A stretch of DNA of 64,000 nt from Bombardia bombarda (GCA_030512295.1 JAULSR010000003.1:1798001-1862000); one strand, 5' to 3'. Shown: positions 1 through 11,424, counted from the first letter of the stretch. Notes: generated by a model not told the origin, from the sequence alone. Program-made: numbers and translations.

Positions 1-218
1 GTAAGAGAAGGCAGGTACGCCTGATCAAGGTGGTCACAATGAAGACAACTGGGCAGGCGAGCAATAAAGATAGCTGGGAAGGCAAGCAATGACTGGTATT
101 AGCGTAAGACTTCAACCTAGCCCTCGCAACGGAAGGTGGGCGAGGGCCGCTGCTTATATATATAGTTGGTAGGATAACTGGCATGTGCTTGGGGATGTCC
201 GATGTCCTTATAAAAGCA
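1..218 (+). repeat. Left LTR (lacks first base)
   Basis: Direct copy of 4422-4667. Shared blocks include the CGCCTGAT(C/T)AAGGTGGTCACA stretch, the GGTGGGCGAGGGCCGCTGCTTATATA block and GATGTCCTTATAAAA near the end. It ends in CA at 218. It is less mutated than the right copy, which carries an extra roughly 25 bp with an internal GTGCTT duplication. Confidence 0.8.
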
Positions 219-2538
219 TTGCTTTTAAATTAAAGAATATTATAAATATTTATATATATTTTAAAAAAACTACCCGTTAATAATAGTATTTTACCAATTA
301 AAAACTAAAAAACGTTAATTAATATTAAATTAATCGATAATATAAAAATGGATAATTTATTATTAAAAAAAGCTATCGAACAAACCTTTAAAACGGCGGA
401 TTATATAAGCTAATTAAAAGTAATAAAAAATGCTTTATATATAAAAAATAAAATTATTAGTTTATAAAATATTCAATCTTTAAATACCGATTAAAATATA
501 ATTAATAACGAAAATATATATAAAAAATAAATAAAAAAAGACCGATTTTATTTAATTTTCAATAAATTTCAAAAATATTAATACCGGCGAAAACGAAGTT
601 AAAACTAAAGCTAATTTCGAGACTTAATTAACCGTAAGAATAATATTTAAACCGGAGTTTAAAAGCTTTTTAACGGCATATAGCCCAGTTAACGGTAAAG
701 AAATAATTAATTTTTTTAATAATTAAACGATAATATATATAATAATAATAATTAACTTTTTTAAATAATCTTTAAACGAACTTATATCTTTTTCTTATTT
801 TAAAAGCTAATATAATTTAAAAACTTTTTAAAATATTATATTTAATATAAGTATAATAAATATATTAATAGCTAATAAAAATTAAATTAAAATATTTTAA
901 AAGAAAGTTTTAAATATTAAAATTAATATTTTAACGGTTAAATAATATCGTATATAATTTAAAAATAACCCAAAAAATATATCTTTCGGAATTATAGCCG
1001 TAAAAACTATTTTTAAAATTATTAACTTTTAAATTATTCTAACGAATACTTTGTTTTTATTTTACCTTTCGAATATAAATAAATATAATATTTATTTTAA
1101 TAATATCCTTAATATTTTAATTTATCAAAATAAAGGTTATCCGGTTATACGGAAATAAAGCTATCTTTAACTCTTATTAAACGATATAAAAAAGATTATT
1201 ATATAATGCTATTTAATAAAAACGGAGCTATATTAATTATATTAATAATTCGGTTATCCGGCGATAAAACGTTTATATAAAGTACTTATATAAATAAATT
1301 ACGACAATTTAAATTATAATATTATTAAAAAAATTAATAAGTTTTATTATTAATATTAAATATAAAGTAATAATTCCGGTAGATTTAAATTTACTTTTTA
1401 TAATAATATTAATTTTAATTACCGAATAATAATAAATATTATATATATTAATAAAAAACTAATTATTTATATTATTAACAAAGCTACCTCTTTTTAAGCT
1501 ATATAATTCTTTTAAAAAATAATAATAAAAGTAATATAAAATATAATCCGGGTTATATAAATTAATATATATATTAAACTATTTAATATTATTATTATTA
1601 ATATAAGAATTAACTTTATAGCGGAAAAATTCATTAATAATGCTTGTAATATATCGATTAAAATTAAAGAAATTCCCGTTAAAACTTATAATTTTATCGG
1701 TAAATTAAAGCGATATTATAAATTATTTAAACGAATATATAAGGTTATTACAATAGATTTATAAAACGTTAATATTACGGTAAATTAAACTTTTTAAATA
1801 ATTATTAAAATAATTAATAATATTATAAATTTAAATAGTTTAATACTTATATTCTTATTTTCGGAACGTATTTTCGAATAATTAATTTATCGCCCCGATC
1901 CTTTTTTATTAAAATATATATAAAAATAATATAAAAGGCGATAATAAAGATATATACCTTTAAAGTAAAGAGATAAATATTTAAAGCTTTAAGTATTTAT
2001 AATAGCTCGAATAATTTAAAAATACTTAACCTTTTTCTTTAAAACGAAATAAAAATATAGCAAAAAGCTTATAAATAAACCGGCTTATATATATTATTCG
2101 TACGTAATAAAAAAGCTTATACGATTAAAATTAATAATAAACTTACTAATTTTCGTATTATAATAATTAAATTATATTACCGTAATAATTTAATTATTAC
2201 CCCGACTTAAAATAAGACTAAAAAACCTTATAATAATAACGACCGTAATAATAAATAAACTCTTTTATAAAAAAAAATTCGAATATTAAAGCGGCGAGAA
2301 CGTCCTTTTAAGTTAAAAAATAAAATAAAGCCGAATTTTAATATAAATATAATAATAATTAAAGGTATAAACCTTATAATAACTTATTTAATAACGAAAA
2401 AGATTAAGGATTATAATTTAATAGTTTGACTCTGTTAAGAAAGGAAGATTTTAATAATTAATAAACTTTTTTCTTTTTCTAATTAAAAAGAAATCGAAGC
2501 CTTTATTAAATAAGGTGTTTTTATATTTTAAAGGTACG

Positions 2539-2756
2539 TGTGACGGGCTAAACCTTGGGTGCACTTTGTGATAATTGTGGTTGCACGCCGGAACTAACTA
2601 TCCATGTGCCCAAGCCAGGGTTTTATCCCTGGGAAGGCTAACTAAGGTGCTAACTAAGATGCTGACTAAGGGGCTGTTACGTGCTAGTGCCTTAGCGCCA
2701 AGGCGCTAGTACCCCACGAGCTATTCCACGCTTAGGAGCGGGCTAAGCCCGTAACA
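2539..2756 (-). repeat. 218-bp LTR of nested element, minus orientation
   Basis: On the minus strand it runs TGTTACGGGC to GCCCGTCACA. It is preceded on that strand by a purine tract (AGATAGGGGGTAG at 2757-2769), as expected for the 3' LTR of a gypsy-like element. An inverted copy of exactly the same length lies at 3200-3417. This copy is GC-normal and stands out sharply from the AT-rich surroundings. Confidence 0.7.
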
Positions 2757-3199
2757 CTACCCCCTATCTGAAAAATGGGTCCCCTTATTAACGTAATTCC
2801 GAAATTTACCTTATTCCCCGAAGTTTACCCCATCTCTTTTTATCGGTTATTTAAATCTATCGTTTTCGGTGATCCGCTTTCTTTTTAAGCTAGGGCGGGG
2901 GGTCGTATTCTAAATGTTCGTTATAGAATTTACGTATAAAATTAAATGCTTTATTATTATCGTCATTAGGTTATAGCTTTAAGTCGTTTTATAATTGTTA
3001 AGTTGGTTCGTTATAGTTTTTTTATTTAATAAAGTATTATTAACGCTCGTTTTCCGTTTTATTATAATTAAAGATATTTTTATATTTTTAGCGGTATTTT
3101 TATTGTTTATTAATGTAAGATATAATTTTTCCGTTATTTATTCGTATATTTTTTTATATTTATTTTTATTTTAAAATGCTATCGTTAAAGTATAATTTA
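2757..3199 (-). mobile_element. Internal fragment of nested retroelement
   Basis: 443 bp between two inverted 218-bp repeats. The part next to the left repeat (2757-2910) is of near-normal composition and carries the polypurine tract. The remainder is AT-rich. No coding frame survives. It is best read as the 3' end of a minus-strand gypsy-like element. Confidence 0.5.
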
Positions 3200-3417
3200 T
3201 ATTACGAGCCTAGCCCGCTCCTAAGCGTGGAATAGCTCATAGGGTACTAGCGCCTTAGCGCCAAGGCACTAGCACGTGACAGCCCCTTAGTCAATATCTT
3301 AGTCAACACCTTAGTCAGCTTTCTTAAGGATAAAACCCTAGCTTGGGCACACGGATAATTAGTTCCGGCATGCAACCACAATTATCACAAAGTGCACCCA
3401 AGGTTTAGCCCGTTATA
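3200..3417 (+). repeat. 218-bp inverted copy of nested LTR
   Basis: Same length as 2539-2756 and inverted relative to it. Its termini read TATTACGAGC and GCCCGTTATA, against TGTTACGGGC and GCCCGTCACA in the other copy. The changes are G-to-A or C-to-T in TpG/CpA context, direct evidence of RIP acting on one of the two copies. Confidence 0.7.
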
Positions 3418-4421
3418 TTAAAACTAATAAAAAAGCTTAATTTTTTATAATAAAACTCTTTTTATAATATATAATAATTTTTAAAATTTATTAAAACTAA
3501 TAAAAAAGCTTAATTTTTTATAATAAATATTTTAATTATTATTATTTTATAAATAAAATTTAATAAATTAAATATATTTATATTATTTAATATAATTTTT
3601 AATTAATATAATATTAAAAATAACTTTAATATATTAATTATAATAAAAACGATTAAATTTAATTTAATAATTTTAATTTATAAAAATACTATTAATTTTT
3701 ATTTTAGGAAAGCGTTAAATTAATATAATTTATTTTCGATAAAATTTTTAAAAAGATTTATTATATTAATTATATATTAGCTAATTTTTATAAGCTTAAA
3801 CCTCGTTAAATTTATTATTAAAATAATTTAAATTAATATAATTTTTAAATTCCTATTATATAACTTATTCGAAATCTTTATTATAAAGCTACTTCTAATA
3901 AGCCCGCTATTACTATTATATTTCGAGTTTTATTTAAATGCTAGCCTATTAGACCTAAAGCTATTAAAATCGATTTTAACGGATAACATTCCCTTATTCT
4001 ATAACTTAAATCTAATTTTTTTTATTTTAAAAAAAAACGTTAACTTTTAGCTTATTAACTACGTAAGTAAAAGGGCGGTCGTCTTTCGGCTAAAACGGCC
4101 CTCCCTAATTATTAAAATTAATTAAAGTAATACCGAGGTTACCGAAACTAATAAAAACGCTAGTTATAGCTTATATTATTATAGCTTAGATATTTATAAT
4201 GGAGGGGGTAGCTAGGAGTTTCAACGTTAGTTGGGCTCTTATAGTTAAGGACTCCCCTTCTTCTTAATAATCGGAAGTTTAGCTATCGATATTTTTAAAA
4301 TCTTCGAAAGCGGTTTTCCGTAACGGGCTAGCTTAAAGAGTGGCTCTTTTTTTCCCGCGGTTGTTACTTATTATAATAACCGGCTCGATCGTTATCGTAT
4401 AGTATATAAAGGTTGAAGAAT

Positions 4422-4667
4422 TGTAAAAAAAAGCAAATACGCCTGATTAAGGTGGTCACAATAAAGACAATGGGAAGGCGAGCAGTGAAGATAACTAAGA
4501 AAGCGAGCAATGACTAGTATTAGCGTAAGACTTTAACCTAACCCTCGCAACTGAAGGTGGGCGAGGGCCGCTGCTTATATACAAAGATGGTGGGATAACT
4601 GGCATGTCCTTGGGGACGCTTCTGGCATGTGCTTGAGCACGTGCTTAGGGATGTCCTTATAAAAACA
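4422..4667 (+). repeat. Right LTR of outer retroelement
   Basis: Starts TGTAAAAAAAAG and ends TATAAAAACA, followed by GTAGG. The matching target duplication on the left lies outside the window. Compared with the left copy it shows many G-to-A and C-to-T transitions, for example GATCAAGG to GATTAAGG and CTGGGAAGG to CTAAGAAAG. Confidence 0.75.
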
Positions 4668-4972
4668 GTAGGGAGCTAGTCACGTGTCCTAGGAACCCCT
4701 CCAAAACCACCCACTTCCTGTCCCCGTAGTTCGTGATCCTTTTACATAGACAAGCAGATTAATACAACAATAACAACCCCCAACCAACCCGTTCTCTACA
4801 GTTACTATAGTAACTCGTACGAATGACCTTGTCATTCCAATAATTATCTCAAAGTGAAGTACTACAAAAAAAATAGGAGAGGATAAATACAATTCATTAT
4901 GATGCGATCAAACATTTAAACAAGGACAAAAAGACAGCAGGACCAAGACGTCCGGCAAAAGGAAAGCTTGTA
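4668..4972. other. Spacer between LTR and tRNA-Thr
   Basis: GC-normal sequence with no convincing coding region. A T run on the minus strand at about 4956-4960 lies just past the tRNA-Thr 3' end and would serve as the Pol III terminator. Confidence 0.4.
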
Positions 4973-5044
4973 TGCCCACTACCAGAATTGAACTGGCGAC
5001 CTTCTCATTACTAGTGAGACGCTCTACCACTGAGCCAAGCGGGC
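4973..5044 (-). tRNA. tRNA-Thr (AGT anticodon)
   Basis: The minus strand folds as a 72-nt cloverleaf. The acceptor stem GCCCGCT pairs with AGTGGGC (one G-T pair) and is followed by discriminator A. The D arm contains GGCTCAGTGGTAGAGC, the anticodon loop CTAGTAA has AGT at positions 34-36, and the T arm contains GTTCAATTC. There is no intron. A short T run follows the 3' end. Confidence 0.93.
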
Positions 5045-5480
5045 TTTGATTGGATCGATATTTGATAGAGGTAGAATCTCTACTCTTGATTAGCGGATGG
5101 ACGAATGACCCTTGTCAATCTTAGCTTCGTGCTGGAAGATGCCATCGATTGGCTCGATGTTGAAGCCGGGACAGTAGCAAACCTTGGGTTTTTCGGCATG
5201 GGTCCAATTGGAGACTTGGCAATATGGATTGATCATGGTACAGACCCAGTTCTTGATTTGATCTCTATTGGTGTCTGACCTCGAACCGCTCCTGACCAGA
5301 GTAAACAACTTGAAATGGATACTTGGCAGCATCAACCCGATGCATTTGCCAGCGCCATCTCCAGTTTTGCAACGGTCAAGCTTCTCATTAAGCTTCAAGG
5401 TATCTTTAATCACCACTCTTTTTATACATTATATACAACCGCACTCACACATTCCTCATCAACCCCCACCTAACTAACGA
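5045..5480. other. Spacer with possible small cysteine-rich minus ORF
   Basis: A minus-strand open frame over about 5090-5416 contains six cysteines near CKTGDGAGKC, NWVC, PYC and KVCYC. It has no ATG upstream of the cysteines and no signal peptide. A non-consensus intron would bring the cysteines closer together. I do not call a gene, but the pattern resembles a small secreted protein remnant. Confidence 0.2.
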
Positions 5481-6738
5481 CTACCTCGCTGCACACCACA
5501 CCGCCATCCCCGCCAACATCGCACACCCACAAAACAACTGCAGCCCCAAATACCCATCACCACCACCACCACCACCACCACTCCTCGCCGCAATCGCCCC
5601 CGCAATAGGCGACCCCATCAACGCGCCCACGCTGCTCACCGCAAACGCCATGCCCGTCCGCGCCCCAATCACCCTGATATCCGACACCTGCGCGACCAGC
5701 GCCGGCTGCAGCGCCAGAAACGCCCCCGACGAGAACCCAAACAGCACGGCAAACGCAATGATCCCGCCCGTGCTGCTCGCCGGAATCCACAGCGCCAGAC
5801 CAACCACCCCCGACATGGCCGTCACCACAATCATCACATTATACCTCCCCCCACCCGATCCGCCACCATCCCGGGCAGGATCCTGCCGGGGATACTAACC
5901 GCATTGACAATCGGCAGCAGATACGGCAGCAGCCCCTCGCCCACCCCCTGCTCCCGCGCCTGCAGTATCAGACAGTTGAACGGCACAAACACGCCCCAGC
6001 TGAAGAGGAACGTCGCCAGCACGTGTAGAGAGTACGCCGGCTGGCGGAAGCCGCCGAGGTATTCTTTGAGGACGAACGGGCGCGGGGCGGGCGGGATGCG
6101 GGACTTGACGGTGGCGCAGGTGAGCGCGAGGAGGCCGATGAACATGAAGGCGAGCGCGCGCATGGTCCAGGGGAAGCCGATGGCGCCGATGAGGCGGGCG
6201 ATCATGATGGGGAGCACGACGCCGCCGAGGGAGGAGCCGCTGACCATGATGCCGAAGGCGGTGGCGCGGCGGGCGGCGAACCAGGAGATGACGGAGGCCT
6301 GGCAGGCGTTGAAGACGGCGGAGCTGCCGATGGAGGAGAGGACGGACTGGGCGAGGAAGAGCTGGTAGTATTTCGTGGAAAGGGACGCCAGCATGGGGCC
6401 GAGGATGTAGGTGAGGGATGCCGAGGACGAGGAGGACGCGGGGGCCGTGGGTGTCGGAGATGCGGCCGAACTTGATATGGGGGAAGGGGGGTTGGATGGT
6501 GGTTTGGGTGGTGGCAGGGCTGGATGGTGGACTCACGATTCCGCCGCAAAAGATCATGACGAATGTCTTCGCGAACAGCCATGTTGCTTTCAAGGTTGGC
6601 ATTGATGTGCTGGGGTTCTCGATGCGGTTGTGTTCCTTTTTGTTGTGCTTGATGTTGCTGGGATGCTCTGTCCTCTGTCACGTCGAGTGTAATGGAAGAT
6701 ATGGATGAGTCCTCCCCATCGTCCTTGAAAGAAGCCAT
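5481..6738 (-). pseudogene. Broken monocarboxylate-type MFS transporter
   Basis: Membrane carrier of the fungal monocarboxylate (MCT) branch of the major facilitator superfamily, judged from FGRISDTHGPR, SLSTKYYQL, SVISWFAARRATAFGI, GIMVSGSSLGG, PGRILPGMVADR and YNVMIVVT. A 66-nt intron at 6471-6536 (GTGAGT to AAG) rejoins IFCGGI with FGRISD. Two frameshifts break the frame. One is an extra C on the coding strand near 6415-6417, inside LVLGI/LTYILGPM. The other is two extra bases in the C6 tract (plus strand) at 5847-5852, inside ADRVG/YNV. The N-terminal tail (MASFKDDGED...) is followed directly by the second helix region in another frame, so TM1 and its flank appear deleted. Loss of TM1 argues for a real pseudogene; the two homopolymer indels alone could be assembly error. 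Confidence 0.75.
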
Positions 6739-6775
6739 CTTTTCGCATACAACTGCACTGATGAATAGTAGGAAA

Positions 6776-7711
6776 CTAAACAGTTGCTAGAGCGGATGAA
6801 GCTTTCATCAACGTGTAATAAGGAACTGAATGTCTGTGTGCCAAGTCGATGTAGGTCTTTTGGGGCTTGCCGTCGGCGATGAGCGCGGTGGGGTCGCTGC
6901 TGTTGTCGTAGACGAGGTCGAGGGGCGGACATTTTCTACGGTCACGCCGAGCTCGGATAGGATGGGGGTTTTCTGGATGTTGGGGTCGTCGATGTATTTG
7001 TCTGTGTCGACGCCGCCGAGGATGAGGGTGCCCGTGTCGGAGGTGGGCGTGTCCATGTATATGCCGTGGGCCTTGATGGCCGTGTAGCTTTGGTTGCGCA
7101 GCTGCCAGGGGACGCCTTGGTAGGGCACGTAGGGTAGTCGGTTGCCGCCAAGGCTGAGATAGCCCAGGTCGTCGTTCGATGCTGCCGGGGAGGTAGACAC
7201 AGTCTCCAGTAGGATGAAGGACTGGTCTTGGAGGACGGTGCCGCCGATGGTGACGGTGTTCGTTGACGTAGCTGCCTTCGAGATCGGTGTAGTTCGAGAT
7301 GCTGGAGCGCCCGAATACGGATGTGCTGAAATGAGCAAAGATATTGGGAGAGTGGCTGCCCGCCGAGCTGAACGTGCTATAATCAGTTGAGCTGTTGCTC
7401 CTGTCGAAGGCATTGGAGCTTGCGGCATCGGGCGACTTGACCCATAGGTCGCTGTCCCAATGCCCGATGCGCACCCACCCTGATGGTCTGCGCTGGGGGG
7501 TGCCGATTTGGACTGATGTCTCGTAGACGACATCAGGAGCCCAGGGACTATTGCTAGTGCAGGGCAGACTGGTGGTGGCTGACCTGTCGAGGCCCGGCTT
7601 GGTCGTCCGCTTGATGTCTATCGGTACAACGCGCTGGTATTTGGCAGCATATGCAGGCCTGGCGGCGGCGGCGAGAACCGCGACGATGAGGCTCGTGAGG
7701 GGCGTCGTCAT
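6776..7711 (-). pseudogene. Truncated, frameshifted secreted aspartic protease
   Basis: Begins with a clear signal peptide (MTTPLTSLIVAVLAAAARPA) and continues as a pepsin-like A1 protease with VYETSVQIGTPQ and later TGTLILGGVDTDKY, typical of yapsin/SAP-type enzymes. The first catalytic motif, normally DTGSSDLWV, reads GHWDSDLWV, so the first catalytic aspartate is lost. An extra A near 7259 shifts the frame between GSYVN and TVTIGG; removing it restores NDTVTIGG. The chain then ends without the second DSG/DTG half, about 150 residues short. The 3' end abuts the broken MFS gene. Motif loss plus truncation makes a non-functional relic more likely than a sequencing error. Confidence 0.75.
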
Positions 7712-8447
7712 GGTCTTTGTTGGTGCTGGATCTCGTAATTGTCGTCAAATGCGGCGGAGGGGGAAGAGACCATGGCGAAGATTGGCGAGAAGCTTGGTGG
7801 GACGACGTTGTATTCACTAATTATTTCGTAGTTGCCTCGTTTTCTATGAATGGACCAAAACGTATTCGGACGAATGGGCTGCCTATCACGATGTTTGTTG
7901 GTACTCTCATTAATGGAGACCACCGCGCTTTTGGTTCCGCAGCTTGTTGTATTCAGCCAGTTAGCGCCAATGAGATGCCGCGTATGCGAAATTGGAAATG
8001 CAATAACTGGGACTAACCGTTTTGGGCGTACAAGTGGTAGTGAAGCGTCTCGCGCAATAGCACTGCCCAGTCACAACAGCATCACAGGAATACCTTCACA
8101 GTCACTTAGTAGTATTACTTTAAGACATCATTGTATTAAGGAGCAGGCGTTCGCATTGTCTTATGATTCAGCAGCCCCGATGAGGAATCAAGAATTCGTC
8201 TGCTAAATAACTTCATCTCGTAATCTAAACTGTCTGCTGTGTTTATCCTTCATCCGAAACACGAAACCGTGAAGGAGAGAGCGAAAACTATTGTTTGAGC
8301 TGAAGGTAAGCTTCGAAATTCCGGCACCAAGATTTCCAGGCTTTACTCTGCTGCTGTTCTGTTCAATATCCTTATACCCTTGATTCTTTGTCCGCCAAAG
8401 ATGTCTGCCCTGTCGCTAACCACAAATTTTCGGCCCTCCATATCCCA
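7712..8447. other. Intergenic, 736 bp
   Basis: Upstream region of the protease relic and downstream region of the membrane-protein gene. Overlapping short frames are present on both strands, but none has coding character. No repeat or RNA gene was seen. Confidence 0.4.
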
Positions 8448-9230
8448 TCATAGCTGGCCGCCCCTTGTCCTGTAGGCGCACTCGGCCATCAATCGGAAAA
8501 GCCACAGTCCAGCCATGGCGATCGTTCCAACGGCCACCAACGCTCCAGCAAAAAGGCTCCACAGGGCCGCAGATGTGCCGTTGGGCCCGTTCGGGCGAGG
8601 CAGGCGGGGTCCGGGAAAGCGCCGAACCATCAATTGGAAGTAGGTCGTGGAAACCAGCTCGACAAAGCGGGTGCGTATGGCCGCCGTCAGCGCCAGGATG
8701 CCCACGGCCAAGACCAAGGAGCCAGCGATATCAGCGAGCGATAGAGGCAGCTCTGTTGAGCCGAGGAATGATCGGACGAATCGACAGAGGTAGCAACCGA
8801 AGACGAGCAAGGTAGCGAAGGCGGGTATCTCACAGTCGCTCTTCTTGGCATGCGTTCCGTCGTGTGTCATAGGCACATAATACAAAGACTCTGCAAGAGA
8901 AGACTGTACGAGATGAGCCGTGTATTCCTGTGACAAACGTTGGGCTGATCCCGCTTCATAGACGAGAAGACAGCCCGTGACGAATACCAGCGGGAAGACC
9001 CAAGACGGCAGATCGGAATAGAGCTGGACGTATCCGGAGTTGAGCCACAACGCCGTATTCACGCATTGGACGAACAGGTTGACAGCCAAGAGCTTGATGA
9101 GAATTCCATCCATGTAGCCGGGGCGCAGGAAGAAGTAGGCCATGGCGGGGAGAAGGGCAGCCACCGAGGCAAAGAATTCCGAGCTCAGGCTCGCGAAGAT
9201 CATGATGGCTAAAGATCCTGGGTCCACCAT
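8448..9230 (-). CDS. Polytopic membrane protein, unknown function
   Basis: Single-exon frame of 260 residues starting at an ATG. About six hydrophobic segments are visible, around residues 5-35, 43-63, 74-92, 135-155, 163-185 and 220-248. A hydrophilic loop near 95-130 contains THDGTHAKKSDCE. There is a proline/asparagine-rich stretch (PGPRLPRPNGPNG) before the last helix. I do not recognise the family. The layout suggests an integral membrane protein of the kind often found beside fungal biosynthetic or accessory genes, but nothing in the sequence fixes a substrate. No intron is needed. Confidence 0.65.
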   Translation of the reverse strand: MVDPGSLAIMIFASLSSEFFASVAALLPAMAYFFLRPGYMDGILIKLLAVNLFVQCVNTALWLNSGYVQLYSDLPSWVFPLVFVTGCLLVYEAGSAQRLSQEYTAHLVQSSLAESLYYVPMTHDGTHAKKSDCEIPAFATLLVFGCYLCRFVRSFLGSTELPLSLADIAGSLVLAVGILALTAAIRTRFVELVSTTYFQLMVRRFPGPRLPRPNGPNGTSAALWSLFAGALVAVGTIAMAGLWLFRLMAECAYRTRGGQL

Positions 9231-9915
9231 TTTGTTTGAGATTTTGTTGTTGGCAATGTTTGTTTTGCGAATTTCTCAATTTGTGGTTCTCGTCGATGTT
9301 TGGTCGTGGCGAGTGGTGAAGGTGAGGAGGGAAACGGAAAACAAGCGACGCTGGTGACTGCTGCTGGTCAATTTCGTGGTGGAAGAACTTAGACTAGCCA
9401 GAAACAATGGTACTGGTGGATAGGATGGACCCGATGTAGTGGGCTGCCCGGTTATGGGCGACAGCAAAACATACATGCATACCTTCCGCATTCAGAACGA
9501 CCTCAGATGTTCCTTCCATTTGGATTCTTAATCTTGCAGTCCAACTCAAACGGCAACCACGTCTTGGCATTTTTGAGATGAAGACTTGGAACGCACACAT
9601 TTCCCGCCTAGAATCTACCCGGGAAAGCCCGCTGAAAGGGCAGTATTACTACCCCTCTAAGACCGGGGTAGTTCTGTTCGACTGCTTCCATATAGCATAC
9701 TATCCATACTGTCTGTCGATTTACCTAAGTAGGGAAGAGCGAGCCAAGTACTCATGATGGAGCGGAGCATGCACATGGGCGTTGGACCCATTTTATGGCT
9801 CACAGGTAGGCAAGAATTATCAAACAAACTATAACCCGGGCCCACAACTCCACAACCACAATGGATATCAACCAAACTGGCAAGAAAGCAAAATCTCCAT
9901 CAAATCACGACAACA
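9231..9915. other. Intergenic, about 690 bp
   Basis: 5' flank of the membrane-protein gene (minus) and leader of the tRNA-Gly gene (plus). No coding frame with family-like character and no repeat was recognised. Confidence 0.4.
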
Positions 9916-9986
9916 GCATCAGTGGTTTAGTGGTAAAATCCATCGTTGCCATCGATGGGCCCCGTGTTCGATTCACGGCTGATGCA
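9916..9986 (+). tRNA. tRNA-Gly (GCC anticodon)
   Basis: 71-nt cloverleaf. The acceptor GCATCAG pairs with CTGATGC and is followed by discriminator A. The D arm contains GTGGTTTAGTGGTAAAATCC, the anticodon loop carries GCC in CGTTGCCATCG, and the T arm contains GTGTTCGATTCAC. No intron. A T-rich terminator (TTTT and T7) follows within about 15 nt. Confidence 0.93.
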
Positions 9987-10103
9987 AGTTTTCATTTTTT
10001 TGCTCCCATTCACAAACATATCCAGCAACTTTTTGTGAGAGTACCTTGACTTCAACAATCTTTTACGGCTTCATGATACACAAAGTTGAAGTTTTGAGAC
10101 GTT

Positions 10104-11424
10104 CTACTTGGACTCAGGATACACCACCATAACAAGACACTCCACACTCTCCCTTGGCCGCGCTCCCGGCGGACAGAGAGGGTTGTCGAACGCACCATGT
10201 ACACAGACTATCATTTTCCACACCAGTCAGCAACTTACTCGAACGCATGCATCACATCCTTTGCCATGAGGTAATTATCACGAATACACATACCTGAAGC
10301 AGTTCCCTCCTCGGCCCCAAACAAGTTGTCAAAGCTCTTGAACAGAAACATCTCGCTCGGCTGCTGCTCGCTCAGATAGTACCACTTGTGCTTGTCGTTG
10401 TGCAGCACATTGTACGTTTCCGACACGATGTGCGGATAAACGCTATCTGTCGCTACTAGATCGTTGGCGGGATCAAGTGAGGTGTAGTCGAGGAGGCCGA
10501 GAGGCCAGTCGTGCAGGGGCCCAAATAGGGGGCGCCATGTGCTTTGTGGTTGAGATTAGCTGGGTGGCAGTCACTTATGAGTGTTGTGGTAATTTGATGG
10601 ATGATTTGAGGTATGCTATTATGAATAGTATATAATCTGATTGATGCAGCACACACATACTTGATAATCTGTACTCGTCTCGAGTTGAACGCCTCAGTCG
10701 CCATGTCCTCTCCGAGCGCCATGCATGCATTTTTAAACGCCCATGCAGGGGTGTAATCTGAGGTGATGATAGTTGTCAGAAGATGCATTATACTGCCGGA
10801 CATGGATATAGTAGTAGTAGATGTTGAGGTATGATACAGGCGGGAGCATTTGATCGTAGTTCTAGTTTGGCATGTTCCTCACCAACGTGCACCCCAGGTA
10901 TGGGCTGTGTGTTCTTCGATTCCTTATCGCCACGCGGTTTAGATGGAAAACTTGGATCACGACGGCGAACCTGCCCGTTCAATAAGTCAATAGATGGTTG
11001 TAAGTGTCAAAGGTGCATCCACACTATTCCAGACTACGAAAACAGACAGGGAAAACGTTACCGAATGGCCAAGCGTCAACGCGAGCTCTGCTCCCAGAAA
11101 CTCGCGAAGCCTATCAGCTACCTCTTCGCAGTAGATGTCACGAACTCGGTCCGTGTTGTCATAAGACTCCGAGGTGGCAAGTGTGGAAGTCATCCCATGC
11201 AGCACCTCGAAGCCGTTCTTGTCCAGCGAGAAGCTGCCAAGGCTGGGTCTCATGTCTGTCATGACACAGCCATGGTACGGCTTGCTGGCCTTGTTTGTCT
11301 GCTTCCCGCCCGGAACGGCAGATTGTGGCACGTTGATGACGTATGGCTTGGTAGTTTTGTATTCCTGCAACGGGGTGAGATACCACATGGTGGCGAGAAC
11401 GGAGCCGCCTGTTCCTCGATCCAT
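10104..11424 (-). CDS. AsaB/CmcJ-type hydroxylase-desaturase, five exons
   Basis: Exons at 11062-11424, 10883-10970, 10661-10757, 10294-10541 and 10104-10207 give 299 residues in unbroken frame. The chain shows the AsaB/CmcJ (7-alpha-cephem-methoxylase P8-like) family signatures ATMWYLTP, PYVINVPQ, LDKNGFEVL, IINTWRPL, DWPLGLLD, ETYNVLHN, KWYYLSEQ and FKSFD. This family supplies hydroxylases and desaturases in fungal secondary metabolism, and members are found in aspergillic acid, cercosporin-type and gibberellin-related contexts. HVD after exon 2, a distal VHGAF histidine and the R of PRESVE would fit a 2-His-1-carboxylate iron site with 2-oxoglutarate (inference). Introns have GTATGT, GTGAGG and GTAACG donors. 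The start at 11424 is the first ATG in frame. The next gene upstream is a FAD oxidase on the same strand. Confidence 0.85.

Larger units (their letters stand above)
1..4667 (+). mobile_element. RIP-degraded LTR retrotransposon
   Basis: Two direct copies of a roughly 220-245 bp sequence bound this stretch. The left copy lacks at least its first base at the window edge, and the right copy begins TG and ends CA. A purine-rich stretch precedes the right copy. The interior is extremely AT-rich, with no open frame worth calling; a short gag-like reading (MDNLLLKKAIEQ) starts near 348 and soon meets stops. Differences between the copies are mostly C-to-T or G-to-A in CpA/TpG context, the RIP signature. 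A second element is inserted at 2539-3417. Whether the host element is copia or gypsy cannot be decided, because no intact RT or integrase motif survives. Orientation is taken from the purine tract and is tentative. Confidence 0.8.
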
